This document shows, piece by piece, positions 35,030-43,849 of a DNA stretch of 64,000 nt. This DNA is from Lysinibacillus contaminans. GTDB taxonomy: Bacteria; Bacillota; Bacilli; Bacillales_A; Planococcaceae. The stretch's first letter is position 1, and each line of letters opens with the position of its first letter. The stretch lies in assembly GCF_001278945.1 (NCBI RefSeq), contig NZ_LGRV01000003.1, positions 682,001-746,000 of the forward strand, written 5' to 3'. The translations under genes and the position numbers were made by a program. The notes below the pieces were generated by a model. It made no database searches, was not told the DNA's origin, and worked only from the letters and a program-made list of their open reading frames with translations.

Positions 35030-35977
35030 ATGAATCGTCGTTGGCGTCAATTTGTCACACTGCCCATGCTTCTTGTTTTGTTATTTATGCCTATTCAAGC
35101 ACTCGCAGCGAAAAAACTTATTCCAATGGGTGAAGCTATCGGTATACAGCTTCAATTATCCCATGTATTCGTTGCGCATGACATTTTATTAGCATCTAAT
35201 CAATGGATGAAAGGAGGGGCTGTCATTGAAAAAATAGACGATATGTCTGTTAAGACGCTTGCTGATGCAAAACAAGCCATAAAGAAAAATGGTCAGCAGC
35301 AGTGGACTATTCAAAGTGAAGGTAAACAGCAAATATTAGAATTGCAAGAGAATGAGGCAGATAATGTAATTTCCTTCTTAAAAGATGAAACAGATGGTAT
35401 AGGCACACTGACATATATTGATCCAGAGACACAAAACTACGGTGCACTTGGTCATCAAATTGTAGACTCAACCTTACAAAAGGCTCCTGTTTTTAATGAT
35501 GGCTCGATTTTTTTAGCCTCCATTCATCAAATCCGTAAAAGTACACCTGGACAACCAGGTTATAAAATTTCATCAATTGAAAAACAACAGGAACGATTAG
35601 GTAGTATTGAGAAAAATACGGTTTATGGAATATTTGGACGTTGGGAAGTTGGTTATCAAAAAAGGTTGCCAAAAGCGATTGAAATTATGCATGAGAAGGA
35701 TATAAAAATAGGGAAAGCAGAAATTTATACGGCAATCGAGGGTAGTAAAGTTGAGTCGTTTACCATTAATATTACGAAGGTCGAAAATGAGCGACTCGAG
35801 TTCATTGTGTCTGACGAGAAGCTCATTGAGAAAACAGGAGGCATTTTACAAGGAATGAGTGGTAGCCCGATTATTCAGGAAGGCCGTTTTGTAGGCGCTG
35901 TTACGCATATGTTTGTGGAAGAACCAAAAAAAGGTGCTGCAATTACAGTAGTAGAGATGTTGGAAAGATCATCCTAG
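35030..35977 (+). CDS. spoIVB: Stage IV sporulation protein B, SpoIVB peptidase (short form)
   Basis: 315 residues against 426 in B. subtilis. Signal-anchor at residues 8-27, a PDZ domain (about 45-110, GGAVIEKIDDMSVKTLADAK), and an S55 serine peptidase domain. The catalytic His lies in NYGALGHQIVD and the catalytic Ser in GILQGMSGSPIIQ. Secreted from the forespore into the intermembrane space, it cleaves SpoIVFA and so triggers pro-sigma-K processing. ATG 35030 was chosen because AAGGAGGTG is 5-8 bp upstream. The region between helix and PDZ is shorter than usual. Confidence 0.92.
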   Translation: MNRRWRQFVTLPMLLVLLFMPIQALAAKKLIPMGEAIGIQLQLSHVFVAHDILLASNQWMKGGAVIEKIDDMSVKTLADAKQAIKKNGQQQWTIQSEGKQQILELQENEADNVISFLKDETDGIGTLTYIDPETQNYGALGHQIVDSTLQKAPVFNDGSIFLASIHQIRKSTPGQPGYKISSIEKQQERLGSIEKNTVYGIFGRWEVGYQKRLPKAIEIMHEKDIKIGKAEIYTAIEGSKVESFTINITKVENERLEFIVSDEKLIEKTGGILQGMSGSPIIQEGRFVGAVTHMFVEEPKKGAAITVVEMLERSS

Positions 35978-36034
35978 AAAATAGATGAATCCAAGTCAGA
36001 TGCATTCATCGTGAAATGTTTATCAAAAATAGAG

Positions 36035-36073
36035 GGATGTGTTAAAAATGGTTAACTCATTTTTAACACATCC
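36035..36073 (+). terminator. Strong hairpin after spoIVB
   Basis: Perfect 16-bp stem GGATGTGTTAAAAATG/CATTTTTAACACATCC with a 7-nt loop. No good T-run follows, but position and strength suggest termination or mRNA 3'-end protection. Confidence 0.75.
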
Positions 36074-36203
36074 ACTATTTCCATATACAAAATATTATCT
36101 CACTCATTAGGTATTTCATACATATGCAAGCAGAGAATATCGATGTTTTAGCAAAAAGAGTAGTTTTATCAAGTATTTTTCTTTACAATAGGGTTAATGA
36201 CTA

Positions 36204-36213
36204 TTCGACAAAA
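36204..36213 (-). promoter_or_regulatory. Spo0A box (0A box) upstream of spo0A
   Basis: TTCGACAAAA, the reverse complement of TTTTGTCGAA, contains the complete TGTCGAA 0A-box core. It is 209 bp upstream of the spo0A ATG. Consistent with autoregulation by phosphorylated Spo0A. Confidence 0.65.
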
Positions 36214-36305
36214 TTTAGGGGAATACAGTTATTTGTTGTAAAATACAGTTAATTGTCGATTTGCAAAGAATCTCTCAGACTACGTACTCATTTTTGGAAA
36301 AGAAA

Positions 36306-36334
36306 AAGGAATTTGATCAAAAATGTCGAAAATT
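36306..36334 (+). promoter_or_regulatory. Sigma-H-like spo0A promoter overlapping a second 0A box
   Basis: AAGGAATT, a 13-bp spacer, and CGAAAATT resemble a sigma-H promoter. A 0A-box core TGTCGAA at 36324-36330 overlaps its -10. This mirrors the sporulation-induced promoter of B. subtilis spo0A. The -10 is imperfect, so moderate support. Confidence 0.5.
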
Positions 36335-36421
36335 CCATAATGTGTCTAAAACGCATAAAAGGGGTAAAGGTTCGATGCTTTGACAGAAGTTTCAAAGCAA
36401 AATCCAAAAGGAGGAATTGGA

Positions 36422-37213
36422 ATGACAAAAGTAAAAGTGGCAATCGCAGATGATAATCGTGAATTATTGAAAACTATGGAGTTGTATTTTCTAAATCATC
36501 CTGAAATAGAGGTAATTGCAACAGCTTCAAATGGGAAGATTTGTATTCAGATGCTTGAAGAGTATTCACCAGATGTTTTATTACTGGATATTATTATGCC
36601 TCATCTTGATGGATTAGCAGTATTAGAAGCAATGTATCAAAGTGAAAAAATGTCATCCGTTCAAGTGATTATGTTAACTGCATTTGGGCAAGAGGATGTC
36701 ATGAAACAGGCTGTCGATTTAGGCGCTTCGTATTTTATGTTGAAGCCTTTTGAATTTGACCAACTTGTGCAAAAGATATTGCATTGCGCAGGTCAAAAAG
36801 CCGCGTTACCGAAAAAGGCTAGCATTTTACAGCCTTCAGCTCCACAAAAATTAAATCAACATCAATTAGATAGTACAATCACGGCGATCATTAAAGAAAT
36901 AGGTGTTCCAGCACATATTAAAGGCTACTCTTATTTACGTGAGGCTATTCAGATGGTGTATGAAGATGTTGAATTATTAGGTTCGGTGACAAAAATTTTG
37001 TATCCAGAAATCGCAAAAAAATTCAATACGACACCATCACGTGTAGAACGTGCGATTCGTCATGCAATTGAGGTTGCATGGAATCGTGGTAATTATGAAT
37101 CCATTTCGTCGATGTTTGGCTATACAGTGCATCACTTAAAGTCGAAGCCAACTAACTCGGAGTTCATCGCTATGATTGCGGACAAGATTCGCATTGATAT
37201 GATGGCGAGCTAG
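36422..37213 (+). CDS. spo0A: Sporulation master response regulator Spo0A
   Basis: 263 residues. N-terminal receiver domain with [20 protein letters not shown] and the phospho-acceptor Asp56 in [20 protein letters not shown], plus Lys in [10 protein letters not shown]. Variable linker about 123-150. The C-terminal sigma/DNA-binding domain includes [20 protein letters not shown] and [15 protein letters not shown] 36422 was chosen because AAAGGAGGA is well placed. Controls entry into sporulation; all phosphorelay-relevant residues appear intact. The DNA after it is accessory, unlike B. subtilis where yqi genes follow directly. Confidence 0.98.
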   Translation: MTKVKVAIADDNRELLKTMELYFLNHPEIEVIATASNGKICIQMLEEYSPDVLLLDIIMPHLDGLAVLEAMYQSEKMSSVQVIMLTAFGQEDVMKQAVDLGASYFMLKPFEFDQLVQKILHCAGQKAALPKKASILQPSAPQKLNQHQLDSTITAIIKEIGVPAHIKGYSYLREAIQMVYEDVELLGSVTKILYPEIAKKFNTTPSRVERAIRHAIEVAWNRGNYESISSMFGYTVHHLKSKPTNSEFIAMIADKIRIDMMAS

Positions 37214-37381
37214 GCTTTGATAAATTAACGTTTATAGTAGTTATAGTTGTTAGACAACTAGATGTATAAAGCAATAAACTACTTTTTAAAACCTATAATT
37301 AACTAAATACGAATGTGTTAATTTTGACACGCCTTCATTTATTGGTTTTCTAGAAAATCAAGAGTGAGAGGGTGTCTTTTT

Positions 37382-38095
37382 TTGCGTTCAAAAGAGAGTA
37401 CGATTACTGAATTAGACTTACAACTGGATTCCTTTATGTTGCATTGTGACGCTAAACATTTGTCACCAAAGACCTTGAAGTCATATGAACAAACTTTAAC
37501 GCTCTTTAAGAACTACTCGAAGCAAGAACTCAATATCACAGACGCTTCAAAGGTGAAATCCAGTCATGTTAGACATTACATCAAGTATCTAAGAGAGCGT
37601 GGTAAATACACTGTCACAGCTTCGGATAAGTCACATAATATCAACCATCCTGACAGGAGAACAGACTATAAAAAGCCTATAAGTGATACGACAATAGCGA
37701 ATTATACGAGGAATATGAAAGTGTTTTTCAATTTCTTGAAGGTAGAGAATGAGATTTCAGAAAATCCTATAAAAACAGTGGCGCAGATTAAACCAAAGCG
37801 TAAACAGAAGGAGCTTCTTTCACCTGAGGAATTGAAATTAATGCTAGGGGCATATGATGTTACTCTTTTCCATGAGTATAGAACGTGGATACAACTACTA
37901 TTGATTCTTGATACAGGGATACGAGCCACTGAATGTTGCTTACTAATGCCTGAGGATATTGATTTTAGAACAAAATCCATTATTGTGAAAAATGCAAAAA
38001 ATGGACATGAAAGATATGTGTTTTTTGGTCATAAGATGTCTGTCGATTTAAAGCGTTGGATACGGCATAGGGATAGATACAGCGATAGCCTATAG
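37382..38095 (+). pseudogene. Truncated tyrosine recombinase/phage integrase
   Basis: 237 residues from TTG 37382 (GAGAGGG 9 bp upstream). N-terminal SAM-like core-binding domain (SPKTLKSYEQTLTLFKNYSK, ISDTTIANYTRNMKVFFNFL) and the first part of the catalytic domain, with the first catalytic Arg in DTGIRATECCLL. The frame stops at 38093-38095 before the HxxR, His/Trp and Tyr motifs, so about 80-90 residues are missing and it should be inactive. It marks the start of accessory DNA directly after spo0A. Probably the relic of an integrated element. Confidence 0.8.
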
Positions 38096-38160
38096 CTGTT
38101 CCCTAGAGGAGCAAGAAAGATGTGTATGGAGTTACAGGAGAGATTGTGAGAGCATAACAA

Positions 38161-38203
38161 AAGGACTTGCATATATGAGATTAAATCATACAAGCAAGTC
38201 CTT
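38161..38203. terminator. Hairpin after the truncated integrase
   Basis: Perfect 10-bp arms AAGGACTTGC/GCAAGTCCTT with a 23-nt loop. No strong T-run; it could be a terminator or an inverted repeat left by a mobile element. Confidence 0.5.
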
Positions 38204-38272
38204 AGATTGATGCTTTGATAAAGAATTAGTTATTGTTTTGGAAATTGAATCCTTGAAAATTTCGCCTAATGT

Positions 38273-38491
38273 TTATAGTAACCTATTAAGTAAGAAAAAA
38301 TTCAGAATATAACCGAGAATAGAAATGATAATAATACTCCACGCATATTTTTTACGCTGTGTTACACCAACAATCCCCATAATCACCCCTAACAATGGTG
38401 ATAATAAAATACCTATAATATAAGCAAAAATATTGTAGGTTTTATAACTGTAGATTTCATTACTTTCATTATCATATTTGTCACTATACAT
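38273..38491 (-). CDS. Small two-helix membrane protein (DUF4190-like)
   Basis: 72 residues, ATG start with GGAGGATTA closely upstream on the minus strand. A polar Tyr-rich N-terminus is followed by helix 1 (IFAYIIGILLSPLLGVIMGI), a GVTQRKKYAW turn, and helix 2 (SIIIISILGYILNFFLL). The two-helix pattern with a basic loop resembles DUF4190 proteins. Function unknown. It stands alone among intergenic DNA in the accessory stretch. Confidence 0.65.
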   Translation of the reverse strand: MYSDKYDNESNEIYSYKTYNIFAYIIGILLSPLLGVIMGIVGVTQRKKYAWSIIIISILGYILNFFLLNRLL

Positions 38492-38855
38492 ATTAATCCT
38501 CCTTTTTTTTATATTATTTTTAATAACTTAATAACCACTTGTATAGAAAAGTGTAACATATTGACAAATGTTGGAGTGAGATGAATGTGAAACACTAACA
38601 AGAAAGATTGACCGTTAAAGCATGGTGGAACGATGAGGTGAAACAGATTCAATTTCGAGTTAGCTTACAACAACCATAGTAAACTCTTAGAAGTATTTAA
38701 CGAGCCTGTGAGAGTCGATAGAGAGGGAGAGGAATCATTCACGCGAGTCCTATTCTAATTAAATTAAAACACAAGTTTGTTTAAGTACATTTTTTCGCAA
38801 TCTTAAAAAATAACTATACTTTTAAGGTTGATTGTATCCTTTAAAAACTTTTCCG
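38492..38855. other. Intergenic stretch with possible gene debris
   Basis: 364 bp without a supported gene. A short frame at about 38603-38680 reads LTVKAWWNDEVKQIQFRVSL and then stops; it looks like a fragment rather than a gene and was not identified. Otherwise AT-rich. Confidence 0.4.
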
Positions 38856-39092
38856 TTAGTATTTCTCAATTTTTATTGTTATATTTTCTTCGCTAATTGT
38901 CTCGTTTTTTGTTTCAGAAACTTTCTTTATAGAATCTTCAACTATTTGTTGAATCAGCGTATCATCAGCTTTTACATTCTTTGGGAAACTTACTGATACA
39001 TCAATAATTCCATTAACAGGACTACCACGCTTACTTCGGAAGTTAAATTCATGGATGTGATAATACCACCTCAAGATATCAGTGATCAGCAT
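38856..39092 (-). pseudogene. Unidentified fragment, C-terminal end of a lost protein
   Basis: 78 codons on the minus strand. The segment NGIIDVSVSFPKNVKADDTL through ISEENITIKIEKY looks like protein (alternating hydrophobicity, charged surface), but there is no ribosome site at its start, and its N-terminal part overlaps an ORF on the opposite strand. Probably the 3' end of a gene whose 5' part was lost. No family recognised. Confidence 0.35.
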
Positions 39093-39407
39093 TTATTGGT
39101 TTTAGAATACCTACTTATATGGTATCTTCGTCCTCCCAAAAATCTCTCGAAAGGATTAGGCAGCCATTGGAGATACTTTCGTTGGGACTGGGCTGAAGAA
39201 GTCGTAAAGGAGGTAGCAAAAGAGAAGTACAAAATGGAAATACTGTGTAAAGTTGATGAATTTCTATTTTCATTTGATTTAATAAGAATTCAAAGAAAAT
39301 ATGATGAAAACGGGGATTTTAAAAAGTATGAAGATACAGAGCAAATAGAGTCCCCAAAAAAAGCTTGCACTGAAAAACGTAATTGTTCTTGTTTTAACTG
39401 TAAGTAA
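39051..39407 (+). CDS. Hypothetical protein with Cys-rich tail, possibly truncated at the 5' end
   Basis: 118 residues. A hydrophobic/aromatic N-half (VLEYLLIWYLRPPKNLSKGL, WRYFRWDWAEEVVKEVA) precedes a charged C-half that ends CTEKRNCSCFNCK, a cluster of four Cys. No ribosome site before ATG 39051, and its first 14 codons overlap the minus-strand fragment. The composition is protein-like in the second half. Function unknown; could be the remaining 3' part of a larger gene. Confidence 0.4.
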   Translation: MDVIIPPQDISDQHLLVLEYLLIWYLRPPKNLSKGLGSHWRYFRWDWAEEVVKEVAKEKYKMEILCKVDEFLFSFDLIRIQRKYDENGDFKKYEDTEQIESPKKACTEKRNCSCFNCK

Positions 39408-39643
39408 GAAATAGACATAAATCAGTATTTAGGAAATGAGCAGACAACATAATCAATGTGAGGCTTCTTCCCTTTGTAATTGGAACAAATTACTATTAAA
39501 TTTAGGTTTACTTTTAGTAATATTTTACGGAAAATAATGAGGTAATTATATCTAAATATATTTTTAGGAAACATTAGGTAGAATCTGAAAGCGATGCTAT
39601 GAAAATACTGGTACACTATTCAACTAAAGGGAGAGACACATAA

Positions 39644-40354
39644 ATGAAAAACCGTATTTTAAGTGCAGGAGCATTAACAGCAATAATGCTGTTTTCACCG
39701 ATCGCAGGAAACTCTGTAGAAGCATCAACTCTAGCAGAAACATCAACTCAACAATCAACTCAAAAGATCATGTGGGGAGCAAGTGAATTAACGAGTACTC
39801 AAATTGGTAGAATCACATTCTTAAAAGATACAAAGCTTTATAAACGAGACGGTAAAAATCCAGTACAGTTCCACTTGAATGCTAAGAAAGGTTCTATGTG
39901 GCGAGTGCATAAAATTACGAAGGAAGGCAATATGAATGTCTACGATTTAGGTGGAGGCGTTCGAGTACAGCAGTCAAACCTTTCTAAATATGAGGTAGTG
40001 CCGACAGATTTAATTCAGAAGCAAGTAAAAGAGAATGGTGCGCACATCTCGTGGGCTAATTATGACCATCTTACTAAATACCCTCAAGTTCGAAGACTTG
40101 CAAGCAAAGATGTAGAGGATAAGATTAACGAGAACATTAAAATGAATGTTAGACAAGTAGAGCAAGGAGGCTATGGGGCAGGTGGCAGAGCAAAACACTA
40201 CAGTGTAACAGAAAATAAGAACAATCGATTAGAAATATCCTTTACTGTTTCTGGAAGCACTGATGATGATAACGGAATTCCTTTCAGCAATGATTTTAAA
40301 TTGGTATATGATTTAGTAACGGGCAAGAGCGATTTTATTCAAATAATAAAGTAA
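39644..40354 (+). CDS. Secreted protein, SH3-like N-domain and DUF4163/PdaC-like C-terminal segment
   Basis: 236 residues. Signal peptide MKNRILSAGALTAIMLFSPI with cleavage near NSVEAS. Residues about 55-125 form a small beta-rich unit (RITFLKDTKLYKRDG, MWRVHKITKEGNMNVYDLGG) like bacterial SH3 or wall-binding modules. The C-terminal HLTKYPQVRRLASKDVEDKI and NENIK, then LEISFTVSGSTDDD, resemble the start of DUF4163/PdaC-type domains. AAAGGGAGAG precedes the ATG. No catalytic residues identified; probably an extracytoplasmic or wall-associated protein. Monocistronic with its own terminator. Confidence 0.65.
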   Translation: MKNRILSAGALTAIMLFSPIAGNSVEASTLAETSTQQSTQKIMWGASELTSTQIGRITFLKDTKLYKRDGKNPVQFHLNAKKGSMWRVHKITKEGNMNVYDLGGGVRVQQSNLSKYEVVPTDLIQKQVKENGAHISWANYDHLTKYPQVRRLASKDVEDKINENIKMNVRQVEQGGYGAGGRAKHYSVTENKNNRLEISFTVSGSTDDDNGIPFSNDFKLVYDLVTGKSDFIQIIK

Positions 40355-40365
40355 TGATTTTTTAA

Positions 40366-40391
40366 GAGGGATGCTTGCCATCCCTTTTTTT
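40366..40391 (+). terminator. Intrinsic terminator after the secreted protein
   Basis: GGGATG pairs with CATCCC around a short loop, followed by T7. Confidence 0.8.
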
Positions 40392-40802
40392 AGACTTATA
40401 GACACCCTTTTTAAAACCCATGAATGTTGGTTTAACAGCAATCATGTTTTATTCAGTTTCCTATCCTTGAATAAATTAACTCTCTTGAGATTGCTGCTTT
40501 ATTCTTTAGGATAAGAATTTACGATACACGTTATGAGAGTGTGTGTCAGACGATAAGACGTTTCGGGGGCAGAAGTAGGAACTAAGTGTATCGAGAGCAA
40601 TCTCACACTAACAAGGGCATACATAAACCTCAAATGACGGATTTATGTGGCAATGGCTGTCTATGATTTAGATTCTGTTAAGTTAGTTTCTGAAACATAG
40701 GCATTCATTTTTGCGCAAAGACGTCACCATGTCACTAGCAAATGCGGTCGTTACTTATTGTAGCTTGATTCGTTTTTTGGGATTTTTTCATGAAACAAGT
40801 AA
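40392..40802. other. Intergenic stretch, nothing recognised
   Basis: About 410 bp without a convincing frame, RNA or repeat. Mixed composition with short GC-rich patches (about 40550-40575). Confidence 0.4.
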
Positions 40803-41006
40803 TTGAACACAAAGTACCAGTACAGTCGTTTGAGCGAAAAATATAAGAAGGCGTACATTAAATTACTAACGATAGCAGCCGCTAATAATGCTAAGCAAGT
40901 AGACGCATATTTTTTCGGTGAAGATTCAGAGTTGCGTTATTGGCATTACGGATCAACAGCGTTATATATAGCGATTGAATTTTTTGTTTTTGTAGCAATC
41001 AATTGA
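40803..41006 (+). CDS. Doubtful small ORF, possible gene fragment
   Basis: 67 residues from TTG 40803 with no ribosome site. Basic N-terminus (KYQYSRLSEKYKKAYIKLLT), middle AANNAKQVDAYFFGED, and a hydrophobic end ALYIAIEFFVFVAIN. A very strong terminator follows 51 bp later, implying some transcript reads through here. No family recognised. May be the 3' part of a lost gene. Confidence 0.3.
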   Translation: MNTKYQYSRLSEKYKKAYIKLLTIAAANNAKQVDAYFFGEDSELRYWHYGSTALYIAIEFFVFVAIN

Positions 41007-41056
41007 ATTATGACTAGCAATATACACAACGCTAGAGTCTGCGCCAATAATGGTCA

Positions 41057-41097
41057 AAGAAAGCTAGGCGTTGACACGCCTAGCTTTCTTATTTTTA
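41057..41097 (+). terminator. Strong intrinsic terminator
   Basis: Perfect 14-bp stem AAGAAAGCTAGGCG/CGCCTAGCTTTCTT with a 6-nt loop and TTATTTTT tail. It ends a transcript whose gene (only the doubtful ORF at 40803) is poorly defined. Confidence 0.85.
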
Positions 41098-41238
41098 TCG
41101 TAATCACTAGTGGATTATCCTATTTATTAATTTCCTCATATTGTTCCGTAATATCCTGAATAAATAAGCCGACATAAAACCTCAATCACAATACTTGCGG
41201 AGCCAGTAAATAATTCAAATCTAATAAAATAACCAGAA

Positions 41239-41352
41239 TTACTTTTCTTTTTTATTTCGGAACACCCCACCCATAATTATATAGATGAAACTTAATAAAA
41301 GAAGAAATAAGCCACCTAGAATGGGTAATGCAAACAAATCAAATACTTTCAA
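41239..41352 (-). CDS. 37-residue single-helix membrane miniprotein
   Basis: TTG 41352 on the minus strand, with GGAGG 8-9 bp upstream, an ideal ribosome site. The sequence starts MKVFDLFALPILGGLFLLLL, continues as one hydrophobic helix to about residue 29, and ends with the basic tail RNKKEK. The shape is that of small regulatory or stress membrane peptides. Unidentified, with no adjacent partner gene. Confidence 0.55.
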   Translation of the reverse strand: MKVFDLFALPILGGLFLLLLSFIYIIMGGVFRNKKEK

Positions 41353-41366
41353 AAGTATGTTCCTCC

Positions 41367-41992
41367 TTCCTATACGTAAAGCTGAACATTATCTTTCAGA
41401 TATTCAATCAGTATAGAGATGAAATTTATAATTCTACTTTGGTATAACTATATTAAAATAACCCACTACGCCTTCTTATTCAACTAAACTGCTTCGACAA
41501 TTGAATAGCACCAATCGTTTAGAAAACAGTTTTGATTAAACAAACGCACAGCGCATTGTCTTGCCTTTCTAAATCAAGCTGACAGGCGTTTTGCATCGCT
41601 AAGTGAAGTATTTATCATTGATGGAATAGCGTCGCTAAATTGAACGGGATTATTAGGGTAATTCAACGGAGGTTAGAGAGGGTTATAGACGTTTTTAGCC
41701 TTTTTTCTTTACGATATAGTTCGTGGGTATTTTGGTCTATTGACGGACTCGTCCTCTCGTAATCTCAATTCTATTGAATTAACCGAAGCGTGTCCATGAA
41801 TCTATAATATATCCAAATATTCTGATATGTTTTACATTAGGGCAAATGAAATGGAATCAAAAGAGGAATAAACTAAGTGTTTAGTTCGTTTTTTATTAGT
41901 GTGTAATCAGATGTAACCGAGTAAGATTAGAATGGTTAGAATTTTTATTCAGAATCGGGCAGTTGCAGTATGAAACGAGAGGAGAGCTTTAT
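41367..41992. other. Long intergenic stretch, nothing recognised
   Basis: About 625 bp without a supported gene. Several short imperfect repeats of a GCTAA(A/G)T-type string near 41600-41640, and GC-richer islands, but no RNA family or mobile-element end could be named. Confidence 0.4.
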
Positions 41993-42187
41993 ATGGAGAC
42001 ATTTATGGCATTAGGTTTTTTCTTAAACCCAATATTTGCAGTAGTTTTTTGTGTGAATTTGGTGATTATTATACAAAAACTTTTTAAAGACAGCAAAGCG
42101 AATATTGACAAAAATGCAATATGGTTAACAATTTCATTCACATATATTGTCACAATCCTTACTTGGATGTGGGGTTACGGAAATTAA
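41993..42187 (+). CDS. Small two-helix membrane protein
   Basis: 64 residues from ATG 41993, with GAGAGGAGAG upstream. Helix 1 METFMALGFFLNPIFAVVFC continues to residue 27. A charged loop KLFKDSKANIDKN follows, then helix 2 AIWLTISFTYIVTILTWMWG. No family recognised. Good ribosome site and clear topology support a real gene. Confidence 0.55.
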   Translation: METFMALGFFLNPIFAVVFCVNLVIIIQKLFKDSKANIDKNAIWLTISFTYIVTILTWMWGYGN

Positions 42188-42526
42188 ATAGAGGGTGTTC
42201 ATTAAATATTTGCAATGGAAAGATGATGAGTTAGATATTGGTGTGGTTAGGTTGTAGGCAATGACACCATACAGGATTATTACCGATAAACTTCTGTTGA
42301 GGTAAAATAAGTGTGTTATTTTTTGTAAAAGAATGTTGTACATTAACTTTTGAATAAAAAGGTAATTATTGATTTTTTATGAAATATTTTGTGCAAGTCT
42401 AGGCGTAAGCATGCTATAATTGAATTTATGTATATTGTAAAAAAATTAATGGACGAGGTTGTGTTAAGCTACTACTGGTTCATCCTAGGGGAGGGAAATA
42501 ACATCTAAATTGGATGTATTACATAT
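42188..42526. other. Intergenic region with extended -10 promoter for the polymerase gene
   Basis: 339 bp with no gene. TGCTATAAT at 42412-42420 is an extended -10 match about 107 bp before the polymerase-like gene and is the best promoter candidate. Confidence 0.45.
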
Positions 42527-43807
42527 ATGGAAAAACTAAAAAAAGTTTTAACAAAGGTTAATAAAATAGATACGTTTTCACCGTATTTCTTCTTGCCTTT
42601 TATATTATTACTGTATTTCTTTACAAGCTTATTCGATTGGCATAGATTTGAACTATTTAATATCCGAGAGTCGATTTGGCCAGTTGTAACTTTAGCGCTT
42701 GTATGCTATTACATAGGTGTATATTTAATTGATAAGCTTCAGTGGACGATACCATCATTTGGATTATCGTTCTTAGGTAAATATGTGATTCACTTTGTTA
42801 TTTTCTTAACAATACTCGGATTAGGCTCCTATTTAATGATGATTTTTGGCGGTGGCTTAGGGATTTCTGATGAGGAAAATCGTCGTAACCTGGATCCAAA
42901 GTTAAATTTCTTTAGTCAGTTACTATGGTTCGGGGTTTTGTTGTTACTTTCGTACAAAATGATTTTAGAGCAGAAAATGACATGGAAAAAGGCATTAGTT
43001 TTTGGTTCGATTTTCGCGGTTGTAATGTTCTTATTTTTATTAATGGGTTATCGTACGCCGTTAATAATTATGTTATTTACAGGTATTATTATTTTCCACT
43101 TCGTTGTAAAACGTGTGAAATTGACATGGTTCCTTTCAGCATTATTCGTAATTGCTGTGGCATTCTCGATGTTTGGCTTCATACGTGTCCTTACAGAAGA
43201 TATAACGAAGGAACATAATAGGCGTGACCAACCAGAAGTTGAATTGTCAGTAGAGGAAAGAAAGAAACTGTTAACTGCTGAGCAAAAGGTAAACTTAACA
43301 CCAAAATGGATGCTTGCATTAAATGCGGAGAGTGTAACAGGTCATATTGTATTAAGTACAATTATTGAGTATACAAAAGAGGAAGGCTACTTAAATGGTG
43401 AATTGCATCGTGGTATCTTTAATACTATTTTACCAGGTGAACAAATTTCACCTCGTATGAAGGTAACGGAAGTTGTAAATTCAATAAGTATAGAAAAAGG
43501 TAAAAATATAACTCGCGAAACCAGAACAACAACACCAACGTTTATTGGTCAGCTATTCCTAGACGGTGGTTATTTATTAGTAGCAATTGGCTTTTTATTG
43601 TATGGTGTATTAATTTCACTAATCTATAATAAAGTGAAGCAGGGCGGCATTCGTAGTTTCCATTCAGTAGCCTACGCATTTGTGATTACAGTATTTACTG
43701 TGTCGATGCATACGGGTTTACTCGATTTAATCTTTATATTAATGCTTGGCTTCGTCATTATCGCGTCGTCCATCATTAAAACAGATAAGCGAAAACTTCG
43801 ATATTAA
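42527..43807 (+). CDS. O-antigen/oligosaccharide repeat-unit polymerase-like membrane protein
   Basis: 426 residues, about ten membrane helices, with a large extracellular loop at about 230-330 (RRDQPEVELSVEERKKLLTA through RETRTTTPTFIGQLFLDGG). GYRTPLIIML and the loop motif NTILPGEQISPRM followed later by PTFIGQLFLDGG match the Wzy-type oligosaccharide polymerases. It would join glycan units on the outer membrane face. No glycosyltransferases or flippase lie next to it, so it is an isolated polymerase. Own promoter and terminator. Confidence 0.75.
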   Translation: MEKLKKVLTKVNKIDTFSPYFFLPFILLLYFFTSLFDWHRFELFNIRESIWPVVTLALVCYYIGVYLIDKLQWTIPSFGLSFLGKYVIHFVIFLTILGLGSYLMMIFGGGLGISDEENRRNLDPKLNFFSQLLWFGVLLLLSYKMILEQKMTWKKALVFGSIFAVVMFLFLLMGYRTPLIIMLFTGIIIFHFVVKRVKLTWFLSALFVIAVAFSMFGFIRVLTEDITKEHNRRDQPEVELSVEERKKLLTAEQKVNLTPKWMLALNAESVTGHIVLSTIIEYTKEEGYLNGELHRGIFNTILPGEQISPRMKVTEVVNSISIEKGKNITRETRTTTPTFIGQLFLDGGYLLVAIGFLLYGVLISLIYNKVKQGGIRSFHSVAYAFVITVFTVSMHTGLLDLIFILMLGFVIIASSIIKTDKRKLRY

Positions 43808-43812
43808 AGCAC

Positions 43813-43849
43813 AATGGGCTGTCCTTACAATAGGATGGCCCATTTTTTT
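43813..43849 (+). terminator. Intrinsic terminator after the polymerase gene
   Basis: ATGGGC-TGTCCT pairs with AGGA-TGGCCCAT around TACAAT, with a small imperfection, followed by T7. The following 43850-44160 is AT-rich and without a gene. Confidence 0.85.

Noticed and set aside
37364..38095. Functional phage integrase and intact prophage
   Set aside because: The catalytic C-terminus is absent and no phage structural or replication genes follow.
41730..41800. Resemblance of a GC-rich patch to rRNA sequence
   Set aside because: Only a few bases suggest it. No conserved rRNA helix or longer match could be followed.
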